Shown: piece after piece, positions 54,484-64,000 of the stretch
Numbering within the stretch: position 1 is the stretch's first letter
How the letters are laid out: every line of letters starts with the position of its first letter
Assembly (NCBI GenBank): GCA_963746955.1
Contig: CAVVDR010000008.1
Coordinates: forward strand, 7,133-71,132
Length of the DNA stretch: 64,000 nucleotides
Source of the DNA: DASQBT01 sp963746955
Lineage (GTDB): Bacteria > Pseudomonadota > Gammaproteobacteria > Burkholderiales > Thiobacillaceae
Direction: 5' to 3'
The notes under the pieces: model-generated
The model's database searches: none
What the model saw: the letters and a program-made list of their open reading frames with translations, nothing else
Told to the model about the DNA's origin: nothing
Position numbers and translations under genes: made by a program

Positions 54484-54758
54484 AGTGCCTGACCGGAAAC
54501 CAACTCACCCCAGTAAGCGCAGGCCGCCCTGAAGTAATCCGGCGACGAAGAAGTCCGTCCCGGCGTCATTCAGGGACGAATTTCCACGCAGTTACGGGGA
54601 AAGGTGGCGAATTTATTTTGAATCTTCGAGTGCGGAGGTCGTCCAAAGAGCCAATTAAAAATACTTTGCTGATTCATCTCGCGTCTGGATGTTATTGGTG
54701 TAAAACATCGGCGGAAGAGTCTCACGTCTTTGTGATGGCCTGATCGAGGAACGCACTC

Positions 54759-55592
54759 ATGCGAGTAGTACAAACCCCTCAGATGCACGTAGGCGAAGTT
54801 GACATCTCGGCGATCACCTTTGATCCGCGATCCCGTGACGACATCCCGAAGATATTGCGCGGCCTGCAACACATCTACACCGATCTGCCGTTGCGTAGTG
54901 CGCTGTTTCAACTGCTCGAAGCGCGGATAGCGCCGGCGGTGAGCAAGGCCAATGGGCGGCCGGGCATGAGCCTGTGGTCGATCTTCGTCTGCGGCGTGAT
55001 GCGCCTGGATTTGAATATCGACTATGACCGGCTGCATGATCTCGCGAACCAGCACAGCACCCTGCGCGCCATGCTCGGGCACGGCACCTTTGACAACGAG
55101 ACCTACCACTACCAAACGCTCAAGGACAACGTCAGTCTCTTCCCCCCCGAACTGCTCGATGAGATCAATCAACTGATCGTCGCCTCAGGCCACCTCGTCG
55201 CTAAAAAAAAGTCCGACGAAGCCCTGCGTGGGCGGTGCGACTCCTTTGTAGTTGAAACCCACGTTCATTACCCCACCGACATCAACCTACTGTACGACGC
55301 CCTGCGCAAAGTCATCACACTTACCGCCCGGCTGTGCGAGGCGCACGGGGTCAGCGACTGGCGGCAACACGCCTACAACGTCAGGCAGGTCAAACGCAGC
55401 ATGCGCAACGCGCAGAACAAGAAACGCAGCAAAGCGCAATCGGCCGAACAACAGACGAAGAATGCCACCCTGATCATCGCCGCCCATCAAGATTACCTTG
55501 AGCTGGCCCGGCACACCCTGGACAAGGCCAACAGCACGCTGGTGGGGCTTGTGGCCGCCGGGGCCAAATTGCCTGAGTTCGGCCGGTCTTAA
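54759..55592 (+). pseudogene. ISNCY transposase, N-terminal part
   Basis: 277 codons from ATG 54759 (GAGGAA ribosome site). MRVVQTPQMHVGEVDISAIT with FDPRSRDDIPKILRGLQHIY, NGRPGMSLWSIFVCGVMRLD, CDSFVVETHVHYPTDINLLY and DWRQHAYNVRQVKRSMR are conserved blocks of the ISNCY (ISDol1-like) transposases. It breaks after VGLVAAGAK, and the last few residues are from the inserted DNA. The C-terminal part continues at 58.99 kb. Confidence 0.85.
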
Positions 55593-55650
55593 AATGCTGA
55601 ATGGAATGATGATGCCGGCAGCTGATGCAGCGCGTGAGTTAGGAAGCGAT

Positions 55651-56418
55651 TCAGATTTCGACTTGATTCTTGGAGCGATAGCTCTTGCCATCGATGCGCA
55701 CGGTCTCGGCGTGGTGCAATAGGCGGTCAAGCAAAGCCGAGGTGAGCACAGAGTCGTTGTTGAAGATGCTGGCCCACTGTTTATAGACTCGGTTTGTTGT
55801 AATCAATGTAGCGCCGCGTTCATAGCGGTGGCTGATGATCTGAAACAAGCAGTCGGCGCCGAACTTATCGATTGGGAGATAGCCGAGTTCGTCAATGCAA
55901 AGGACCTGAGGTTTGATGTAGTGATTGAGCGCACGTTTGATGCTGCCAGCGGCATGGGCGTCGGCCAGGGTATTGACGATTTCGATGGCGCTGGTGAACA
56001 ACACCGCGTGAGCGCGGAGACAGGCGGCATGGCCGAGCGCGGTCATGAGATGGCTCTTACCGAGCCCGGTGCCTGAGATGAACACGACGTTGGCATGTTG
56101 CTTGACGAAATCCAGATGGAAGAGGTTTTGGATAAGCAGGCGGTTGATTTTGGTGGGCCAGTTCCAGTCAAACTGATCAAGCGTCTTTAGCACAGGGAAG
56201 CGAGCCTGAGCAATGCACCGCTGAACTCGGCGGTCTTCAAGTCCAGCGACCTCGCCGCTGAGCAGCTCCGATAGGTAATTTAGGTGAGACCAGTGCTTGT
56301 CGGCGGCGGTTTTCGCCATCGGCTGATGATTCTCAAGCATGAACGGCAGTTTCAACGTACTGAGATGGGAACGCAGTGCATCGCCATCGGGATGGGCTAG
56401 GTCAGGGCGTGTTCGCAT
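55651..56418 (-). CDS. istB: IS21-type transposition helper ATPase IstB
   Basis: 255 residues from ATG 56418 after an AAGGAATT ribosome site; the ATG lies 15 bases before the end of istA. Walker A reads GTGLGKSHLMTALGH, and CIDELGYLPIDKFGADCLFQ followed by TTNRVYKQW is the Walker B/sensor region of IstB. It is an AAA+ regulator that selects target DNA for the IstA transposase. Unlike istA the frame is intact. Confidence 0.9.
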   Translation of the reverse strand: MRTRPDLAHPDGDALRSHLSTLKLPFMLENHQPMAKTAADKHWSHLNYLSELLSGEVAGLEDRRVQRCIAQARFPVLKTLDQFDWNWPTKINRLLIQNLFHLDFVKQHANVVFISGTGLGKSHLMTALGHAACLRAHAVLFTSAIEIVNTLADAHAAGSIKRALNHYIKPQVLCIDELGYLPIDKFGADCLFQIISHRYERGATLITTNRVYKQWASIFNNDSVLTSALLDRLLHHAETVRIDGKSYRSKNQVEI

Positions 56419-57885
56419 CGTCAATTCCTTGGTCACGGTCATAGATGGATAGATCGGGTTCGGGTAATTCCAGATCAAGCAGGTCAGCGCGCCGTGTGAG
56501 TTGCAAGGCGGCCGGTTCATGGTCGATGCGCCGTCGTGCGGCCAAGATATTGGCGATGTATTCGGAGCTGAAGGCCTGTAGCTCCAGTCCGTCATCGAGC
56601 GCGCGCGCGACGGCCTCTTTGCCGTGCAACTCGGCCAAGGCAAGGATTTTTCGCAAATGCACACGTGCGTTCACGCGTTTTGCTTCAAGTCCCTCGAGGT
56701 AGGCCTGGGCGCGGGGAGACAATGCCAGAAAGTGCGTCAACAGGTGCTGCTCGCGTGCGGTTTTGCGCTGCACCAGAAGTTGCCGGGCGTGGTCTGGGTC
56801 TTCGATGTCCTGGTGCCGATCCATGCTGCGTGGATGTCGCGCAACCAGTTGGTCCGCGTCGTAGATGCACACGCGGTCGGCGTAGGCCTTGAGCGTCAGC
56901 AGCTTGCCCGCATCGCGCGCCGGCACCGAGTAATGGTTGGTATCAAGCGGCACCCTAAACTGTTTTGAGGCGCGCACGGTCTCCACCCGTGCCAGATCGA
57001 AGCCGGCTGGATTGATCGGCCTCAGATGAGCGCGTTCCGCTTCAAATCGATCAATCGGGCGCTGATGAGTCGCCCCGTGGATGCGCACGTTGGCGACCGT
57101 GTCGACCCACAACGTGGCGGCAGGTGCAGCGGGAAGTCGGCCAGCTCGAGTCCGCTCAGGAGGTTCTTTTTAACGTAGCCCACTCCATTCTCAACCCGCC
57201 CCTTCTCATTCCCACTTCTCACGTTACATGGGATGATCTCGAAGCCCCAATGGCGAGAGAAATCCAGGTACTTCGGATTGAACACCGGGGCCTGGCCGAC
57301 CATGCGCTGCAACACCGCCGACTTGAGATTGTCGACCATAATTTTGGTGGGGCAACCGCCAAACGCAGCGAACGCGTTCTCATGGCATGCCAGAAAGAAC
57401 TCCATCTTCTGCGAGACCGTAAATTCCAAATACATCAGACGGCTGTAGCACAACACCATCAGGAAGAAGCTCAAGCGCCGGCGCGTGGAGCCCACAGCGA
57501 TGGTTCCGTACTCGCCCCAGTCGACCTGGGCACATTCGCCTTGAGCGAAGTCGAGTTTAAGGAACGCCTCCGGGTGGCGTGGCCGAATGCGGTGGACGTA
57601 ATCTTTGACGATCGTGATGCCGCCGTCGTAGCCTGCCTCGCACAGTCGCTGGAAGATTTGCTGTGCGCTGTAAGGGTGGGTATCAAGCCAACGTGCGATC
57701 TGGCCCTTATAGGCATCGAGCTTGCTCACGCGTGGCACCCCCGCGCGCGGGCGAAACTGTTCCACATTGGCCCACTTGGCTACCGTGCGCGGATCCAGTG
57801 CAAGCGCACGGGCGGTCTGCGCGACAGTGAGTCGCTGGCGGCCTAGATGATCGAGGATTTGGCAGAAGGTCTCATAGTTGAGCAC
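56402..57885 (-). pseudogene. istA: IS21-type transposase IstA, frameshifted
   Basis: Begins at GTG 57885 (VLNYETFCQILDHLGRQRLT, an N-terminal helix-turn-helix), with DDE residues in CAQVDWGEYG, IMVDNLKSAV and NEKGRVENGVGYVK. Near 57120 the frame changes (ELADFPL to WVDTVANVRIHGATHQRP) and continues to the stop at 56402. The length of 1484 bases means one base is missing relative to an open frame. All motifs remain, so the break is recent or a sequence error. The start overlaps the upstream gene by 14 bases. Confidence 0.8.
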
Positions 57886-58297
57886 GGCGACGCTCCATCT
57901 GATCGAGGATTTGCACAAGACTTACCGGGCCATCGCCAGAAGTGCGCACGGGTGCCTGTGCTGTCACGCTTGGTCGAGTGGGAGGCGTATTCCCAGGAAG
58001 TGCAAGTACCTGGTACAGCGGCGCCTGATAGGCGATAAGCTCGATCTCGATGAGTTGCTGGCGCGCCGCGACAAGCTCCCCGGTGCCCAGGTGCAGCCGC
58101 GCGCCGAGCGTGGACTCGCCGTAGTAGCTCAACCCTTGTGAGTCAGATACGGTGACGAGGAACAAATACAATGCCGCTGCGCGCACGTCGCAGCGATCGA
58201 TGAAGTGCCGCTGCACGAGTGCCTGGTCAACCCAGCTGAACTGCTCGGGCACTTGGCGCAACCGCTCGGGCCGCAGCACGTGTTTGACTGTCCTCAT
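57872..58297 (-). CDS. IS21-associated accessory protein
   Basis: 141 residues (MRTVKHVLRPERLRQVPEQF SWVDQ...). The sequence FIDRCDVRAAALYLFLVTVS and GLSYYGESTLGARLHLGTGE suggests a small winged-helix-like replication or regulatory fold, but I cannot name a family. It overlaps istA at its end (14 bases) and the zinc-finger gene at its start (71 bases), which implies a co-translated unit carried by the element. Possibly a regulator of transposition. Confidence 0.5.
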   Translation of the reverse strand: MRTVKHVLRPERLRQVPEQFSWVDQALVQRHFIDRCDVRAAALYLFLVTVSDSQGLSYYGESTLGARLHLGTGELVAARQQLIEIELIAYQAPLYQVLALPGNTPPTRPSVTAQAPVRTSGDGPVSLVQILDQMERRRAQL

Positions 58298-58784
58298 GGT
58301 GACTCCGGTTGATTACGTCGTAGCCTAGTTGTACAAGACGCAGGATCGTGGCGGCAATGTCATCTTGTAACGTCACCTCGAACAGATGCGCGATCAACCC
58401 CGTCAGTACGGGTGATGGAGCCGCCAAGAGATCTTGTAACGCAGGCGCCCCGGGAGCCGCAGCGATCTCGGCACGAAGTGCATTTTCTTCAATCGGCTCA
58501 GGTACTTGCGTGATCAAGGTCTCTTGTAACGCGGTCGGCCGACGAGGTTTGCCCCGACTGTAACCTGGGTGCGCAACGCGCCAGGCCTGTACGCGAGCGA
58601 CGTGGGCCGGGTCACGGAAGTATCCGTTGTTCGCTGGCTTAGCCAACCAATTGGCTTGGCTGGCGACCTTGCTCGCGCGTTGGCATTGCGTGGCTGAGCA
58701 GAAGCGCTGACGCTCGCGATTACGAGGGTCCGGATAGAAATAATTGCTGCAACACAAGCACTTACGCTGCCCAGACCGCGCCAT
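58227..58784 (-). CDS. Zinc-finger-like accessory protein of the IS21-type element
   Basis: 185 residues. The N-terminus has a cysteine pattern KCLCCSNYFYPDPRNRERQR FCSATQCQRASK (C-x2-C ... C-x5-C), a small zinc-binding module. The segment AHVARVQAWRVAHPGYSRGK follows. Proteins of this kind are often found next to IS21-type istAB pairs in proteobacteria, by recollection. The C-terminal half is alanine-rich and low in complexity. It probably binds DNA as part of transposition control. It is the first gene of the four-gene unit. Confidence 0.55.
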   Translation of the reverse strand: MARSGQRKCLCCSNYFYPDPRNRERQRFCSATQCQRASKVASQANWLAKPANNGYFRDPAHVARVQAWRVAHPGYSRGKPRRPTALQETLITQVPEPIEENALRAEIAAAPGAPALQDLLAAPSPVLTGLIAHLFEVTLQDDIAATILRLVQLGYDVINRSHHEDSQTRAAARAVAPSARAVQLG

Positions 58785-58977
58785 AGCTGTTCCTCGAAAG
58801 GGTCGAGAAAAGCAGCCCCCATGGCTACGCGCACGTCCCTCAGGCGAAGTTTGAAGAAGACGGACCTAGACCTGAAAAAAACGGGTCAGAAACGATTTTA
58901 TGAAGAAGACTGATGACGAAGAAAATGCGCGTTCATAACGGCTGGATCAAGACAAATTCAGCTCGGCGGCCACAGGG

Positions 58978-59691
58978 CTTGAGCAGCACGGCTACAACAG
59001 CAAGATGGATGTACTCGCGAGACTGGAAATTGAAGGCTTCATGGCGCATGCCGAGCGCCAGATCGAGCAAACCCGATGCCGCGTCATTCAAGGCGAGGTC
59101 ATCGCTCATGACGAGAAGGTGTTCTCGATCTTTGAGCCGCATACCGAATGGATCAGCAAAGGCAAGGCTGGCGTTCCGGTGGAACTGGGCGTTAAGGTCT
59201 GTCTGCTGGAAGATCAGTACCAGTTCATCCTGCATCATCAGGTGATGGAACAACAAACGGATGATCAGGTGGCGGTGCCGATGGTTGTGGCCGCCCGGAA
59301 GCGCTTCCCGCAACTGGCGGTGTGCAGCTTTGACAAAGGGTTCCATTCACCGGCAAACCAGAGTGCCTTGCACGAGCATCTGACACAGGTGGTCTTGCCC
59401 CGCAAAGGCAAGCTCTCAAGAAGCGCGCAGGAGGTGGAGCAGTCGGCCGCGTTCGTGAAAGCCCGGCGCGCTCACTCGGCGGTCGAATCGGCAATCAACG
59501 CGATCGAAGTCCATGGACTCGATGTTTGTCGCGATCATGGAATCACCGGCTTCAAACGGTATGTGGCGTGGGCGGTGGTAGCACGCAACATTCACCGCAT
59601 CGGTGCGCTCTTGTGGCAGCAGGAGCAACCGCGCGTCCTCAGAAAGAGGCACAGCGCCGCGCATGCCCCACCATTTCGGCAAGCGGCTTAA
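58978..59691 (+). pseudogene. ISNCY transposase, C-terminal part
   Basis: From about 59005 the frame reads MDVLARLEIEGFMAHAERQI, then FSIFEPHTEWISKGKAGVPV, ELGVKVCLLEDQYQFILHHQ, CSFDKGFHSPANQ and SAVESAINAIEVHGLDVCRD, all catalytic-domain blocks of ISNCY transposases. Residues upstream of about 59000 belong to the inserted DNA. Joined to the N-terminal part after VAAGAK it gives a protein of about 500 residues, normal for the family. It ends at 59691 with an alanine-rich tail. Confidence 0.85.
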
Positions 59692-59959
59692 TCACGCCAC
59701 GAGCATTTCAACATGCGCCCGATCAACCGGCGCAACGAATACGCTTGTCCAAAAACAGCGGGAAACCCTGCCCTCGACGAGAAACAGACAAAATTTCTGC
59801 CGTTTTGCGTGGACAGCCAAATTAATCGGCGCCGGGTCAGGGTGCAGGCAGGGTGTTTTTGAAAAAAACAGGGGTTTCCGGTCAAGCACTAAGTAGGCTT
59901 GATACTTAAAGAACTGTGCGAGCTCATTCCGTTTGCCTGTCTTGAAGGAGATACCCAAC

Positions 59960-61183
59960 ATGAAATCCTTTTCCGAAAGATTCTTCCTGCCTGTTGCCTC
60001 GTCCTTGGTCGCGCTGTTGGTTGCGGGTTGCGGGGGCGGAGGCGGGGGCGGGGGAGGCGCAACGGCCACAGGCACGGTCAGAGTGCAACTCACCGATGCG
60101 CCGGCCTGCGGTTATGACCACGTGTACATCACCGTGGATCACGTTGAAATTTCCTCGGATGGCAACAAATGGACGACCATTCCAGTGAGTTCCGCCCTGG
60201 GGCGCATTGACCTGCTCAATCTGACCAATGGCGCTTTGCTTTCCCTGGGCGTGGCTCCCCTTTCGGCAGGGACCTACCAGCAGGTGCGCCTGGTGCTGAA
60301 AGCCAATGGCAACTCAACACCGTGGGCCAATTCACTGGTGCTGTCGCCCCCCGCCCCCGACACCGAAATTCCGCTCAAGACGCCAAGCGCCCAGCAAAGC
60401 GGCTACAAGATCGTCGGGCCCTTCACGGTGCAGGCAGGAACCCAGGCTGATCTGGTGCTCGAGTTCAATGCCTGCAAGTCCATCGTGGTGGCGGGCAACA
60501 GCGGACAATATCTGCTGAAGCCTGTGGTGAGGGCCATGGCCCAGGTGGTGAGCGGATCGATTTCAGGAACCGCCATACCGAGTTCGGCGGTGTACGCCGA
60601 ACAACAATCGAACTCTGGCCCCGTTATTGTCACCGGCACCGTGGCTGATCCCACCACCGGCGTGTTTACCCTCTCACCCATCCTCGAAAGCAGCGTGGGG
60701 GGCAACGTGGATGTGGTAATCGTGCCGCCGCCACCGACATCGGGAACTGACGGTTTTGCCACGGAAATCGTGCAAGACGTGCCGGTCACCGCGGGCGCCA
60801 CGACTGATCTTGGCTCGTTTACCGCCGAAGCCTCCACTATCAACACCGCATCTGGTACGGTACAGGTGTCCGGGTCACCTGGTGCGGCGAACCTCGTGGC
60901 GGACCAGACGGTCACCAACCCTCCCAACACGGCGCGCATCTATGAGATCAGCGCAACGGCAACCACCACCGGGTCCTATAGCATCCCCCTGGCAGCATCC
61001 GGACCGTGGGCGGGACCCTACAACAGCACCACGTTGCCGATTGCTTTGACCCAGGACACCAGCAGCACCGAAGCGGGCATGTATAACGTCACTGCTACGG
61101 ATGCAGCCGGCACTTCTGCAACTCAGCCCGCAGATGTGAGCAATGGGTCAGCAACAGGTATCGACTTCGCGTTGACTCCATAA
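59960..61183 (+). CDS. DUF4382 lipoprotein
   Basis: 407 residues from ATG 59960, ribosome site GAAGGAGA. Residues 1-25 are a lipoprotein signal with lipobox LLVAGC and a run of glycines after the lipid Cys. The DUF4382 domain follows (GTVRVQLTDAPACGYDHVYI, TVDHVEISSDGNKW, LLNLTNGALLSLGVAPLSAG, YQQVRLVL). The C-terminal half (about 190-407) is threonine- and serine-rich with repeated beta-type segments. Outer-membrane or surface-anchored; function unknown. The gene starts only 66 bases from the transposon target duplication and ends at a clear terminator. Confidence 0.85.
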   Translation: MKSFSERFFLPVASSLVALLVAGCGGGGGGGGGATATGTVRVQLTDAPACGYDHVYITVDHVEISSDGNKWTTIPVSSALGRIDLLNLTNGALLSLGVAPLSAGTYQQVRLVLKANGNSTPWANSLVLSPPAPDTEIPLKTPSAQQSGYKIVGPFTVQAGTQADLVLEFNACKSIVVAGNSGQYLLKPVVRAMAQVVSGSISGTAIPSSAVYAEQQSNSGPVIVTGTVADPTTGVFTLSPILESSVGGNVDVVIVPPPPTSGTDGFATEIVQDVPVTAGATTDLGSFTAEASTINTASGTVQVSGSPGAANLVADQTVTNPPNTARIYEISATATTTGSYSIPLAASGPWAGPYNSTTLPIALTQDTSSTEAGMYNVTATDAAGTSATQPADVSNGSATGIDFALTP

Positions 61184-61196
61184 TCCAATCAAGAAC

Positions 61197-61227
61197 GGGG
61201 CAGGCCGCAAAACCTGCCCCTTTTTTT
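61197..61227 (+). terminator. Rho-independent terminator of the DUF4382 gene
   Basis: GGGGCAGG (61197-61204) and CCTGCCCC (61213-61220) form a perfect 8-bp stem with an 8-base loop, followed by seven T residues. It starts 13 bases after the stop codon. Confidence 0.9.
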
Positions 61228-61416
61228 CCCGCATCTCTCCGATTGGTTGCTGCGTTTGTGCGCGCTGCGCGTCCCCGTCGCCATTGCCCGACACGGCAAG
61301 GCCCAGATCCCGCGACAGACCATCCTGCACCCACACACCCAACCATGCACCAGCTACATCGAATACAGCGCGTTCCGCGAAGTCATCCATCGGCCATATG
61401 CGCCTCAACCGGATGG

Positions 61417-61842
61417 TCAATCTTTCGCCGCGTAGCCAGTCAACAAACTTCCCCGTTGATCACGCACCCGACAAGCGCGTTTTAGCACACGGGAGTATCC
61501 GGACTTGCCGGAGCCGTTGTCACCATAGATCACAGTCAAGCCGATTGGGCTGAAGGCAAGACGCTGGTTCTCCGCGATCCGGTTTACATGCCGAAGGTTC
61601 TTCAGCGCCAACAGCCTGAAATGAGTATTTGGTGCCGCTGGTGCCGGAATTTGCTCGGCGCTCAATTTGTGGGCGGTTCGGCCCTTAGGGTCGGGAATGC
61701 CGTGTTCCGCCTTAAGCAGGGCGAATAGGTCATCCAGGTCGTCATCGAACAGTGCCTCTTTCGCAAACAGCCTTGCGATTGCGTCACTTTGCCAAGCCGG
61801 CAGGCCTGCTGACCACTTCAGGATTTCTTTAAGAATCGACAT
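61417..61842 (-). pseudogene. N-terminal fragment of an AAA family ATPase
   Basis: 141 residues. MSILKEILKWSAGLPAWQSD, DDDLDDLFALLKAEHGI and then LAFSPIGLTVIYGDNGSGKS with SGYSRVLKRACRVRDQ match the N-terminus of a group of large AAA (RloC/AAA_13-like) ATPases common in defence and anticodon-nuclease-type loci. The normal proteins run to 600-900 residues; here the frame ends shortly after Walker A. A truncated remnant. The downstream (left) boundary is at about 61420. Confidence 0.65.
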
Positions 61843-61888
61843 ATTTTCTTCCTCGCGCCTTCATCGCCTGTGGCTAGTCATGACCGGC

Positions 61889-63680
<1,792 letters not shown>

Positions 63681-63730
63681 GAGCGGAAATGTATTTAAGG
63701 ATGCGTGCAGCATTTTCGGCGTAGAGTATC

Positions 63731-63997
63731 AGGGCCTGTTAACGCTAATTTCGCACCTGCGTTGCTGCGAGAACGCGATGGATGCAAGGCGCGGCGCGCT
63801 GGCAAGGGCCATCCCTTGCCAAGCGACGCAACGCCGCAGACGCGCTTTCTTGCAGCAACCCTTCGGGACGGGCCGATTCGGGCGCATCCATTTGTCGCGA
63901 GCCGCTTGCAGTGGCCGGCACTGCGGCGCGTCTCGCTTCGCAGGCTGCATCCCGAATCGGCCTCGTCGCAGGCGTGAAATTGGTGCTAACAGGCCCT
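63731..63997. repeat. MITE-like element with 31-bp terminal inverted repeats
   Basis: The left arm (63731-63761, begins AGGGCCTGTTA and ends CACCTGCG) and the right arm (63967-63997, ends TAACAGGCCCT) are inverse complements at 26 of 31 positions, the five differences all being transitions. Inside lie two perfect hairpins: TGGCAAGGG/CCCTTGCCA (63800-63821) and GGCCGATTCGGG/CCCGAATCGGCC (63871-63962). No coding potential is evident. The element fills the space upstream of recQ and ends three bases from the window edge. Confidence 0.7.
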
Positions 63998-64000
63998 ACA

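Larger units (their letters stand above)
55593..58990 (-). mobile_element. IS21-type element with two extra genes (ends approximate)
   Basis: Located inside the ISNCY transposase gene. It carries istB, istA and two further genes, all on the minus strand with overlapping ends. The boundaries are estimated from where the ISNCY reading frame breaks: the exact ends lie near 55570-55600 and 58945-59005. I could not find convincing matching terminal repeats by eye. Confidence 0.65.
54484..59890. mobile_element. ISNCY-type insertion element, interrupted by an IS21-type element
   Basis: The left end AGTGCCTGACCGGAAACC (54484-54501) and right end GGTTTCCGGTCAAGCACT (59873-59890) are inverted repeats matching at 17 of 18 positions. 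AAGT flanks both ends (54480-54483 and 59891-59894), an apparent 4-bp target-site duplication. The element encodes an ISNCY-type transposase split into two pieces by roughly 3.4 kb of IS21-type DNA. Without the insert it would be about 2.0 kb. About 275 bases lie between the left end and the transposase start, and about 200 between its stop and the right end. Confidence 0.85.

Noticed and set aside
54068..54508. A minus-strand gene left of the transposon
   Set aside because: It crosses the asmA end and the transposon terminal repeat and has no recognisable domain.

Overview
The window reads as a high-GC, densely coding proteobacterial chromosome segment, most likely from a betaproteobacterium of the Nitrosomonadales/Gallionella/Thiobacillus type. 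That placement is inferred from the gene content and the style of the proteins; there is no rRNA or marker gene here to prove it. No rRNA, tRNA or CRISPR array was seen.

Layout. 1-6 kb is an accessory region: a partial alpha/beta-hydrolase-like gene and a TIR-like/TRAF-binding-like/SLOG-like protein on the minus strand, then a truncated dndC-like gene, an intact methyltransferase-HNH nuclease fusion, and the 3' end of an IS5-type transposase. 6.1-9.8 kb is a translationally coupled three-gene operon: circularly permuted ATP-grasp, alpha-E protein, and a protein that looks like a divergent 4-hydroxyphenylpyruvate-dioxygenase-fold enzyme. 10.1-12.8 kb is a Pat-like acyl-CoA synthetase/GNAT fusion. 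13.1-24.6 kb is the centrepiece: a 14-gene, mostly stop/start-overlapping operon. It joins a complete Mrp-type cation/proton antiporter module (E, F, G, MbhD-like, B, C, D, A-like) to NuoH/B/C/D-like subunits, a fused ferredoxin-plus-GltD/NfnL-type flavoprotein, and a rubrerythrin-like diiron protein. The large subunit lacks nickel-ligand CxxC motifs, so this looks like an energy-converting-hydrogenase-related or Mbx-like redox-driven ion pump that uses NAD(P)H and/or ferredoxin rather than a hydrogenase.

24.8-32 kb and 43.8-50.3 kb hold carbohydrate-phosphate metabolism: a 1173-residue protein that may be a PPi-type PEP carboxykinase, two different alpha-glucan phosphorylases, phosphoglycerate mutase, phosphoglucomutase and transketolase. 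Together they would mobilise stored glucan into glycolysis and the pentose-phosphate pathway. Between these blocks, 32-40 kb is a zone rich in remnants (zwf-like, IS3 OrfA-like HTH, DUF1036-like, methyltransferase, split ABC transporter), mixed with intact small genes (F420-type oxidoreductase, secreted serine protease with TPRs, a small secreted repeat protein). 40-43.7 kb carries a PAS-GAF-GGDEF-EAL protein, a frameshifted glycosyltransferase and a CorA fragment.

50.5-64 kb has a lycopene-cyclase-like membrane protein, a frameshifted AsmA gene, and a nested transposon (an ISNCY-type element with clear 18-bp ends and a 4-bp target duplication, interrupted by an IS21-type element carrying two extra genes). 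It continues with a DUF4382 lipoprotein with a textbook terminator, a truncated AAA ATPase of the type seen in defence loci, a recQ gene with many frameshifts, and a MITE-like element at the right edge. Several otherwise well-conserved genes (nuoD-like, glycosyltransferase, asmA, istA, recQ) carry single-base frameshifts, so indel errors in the assembly must be considered alongside real decay.
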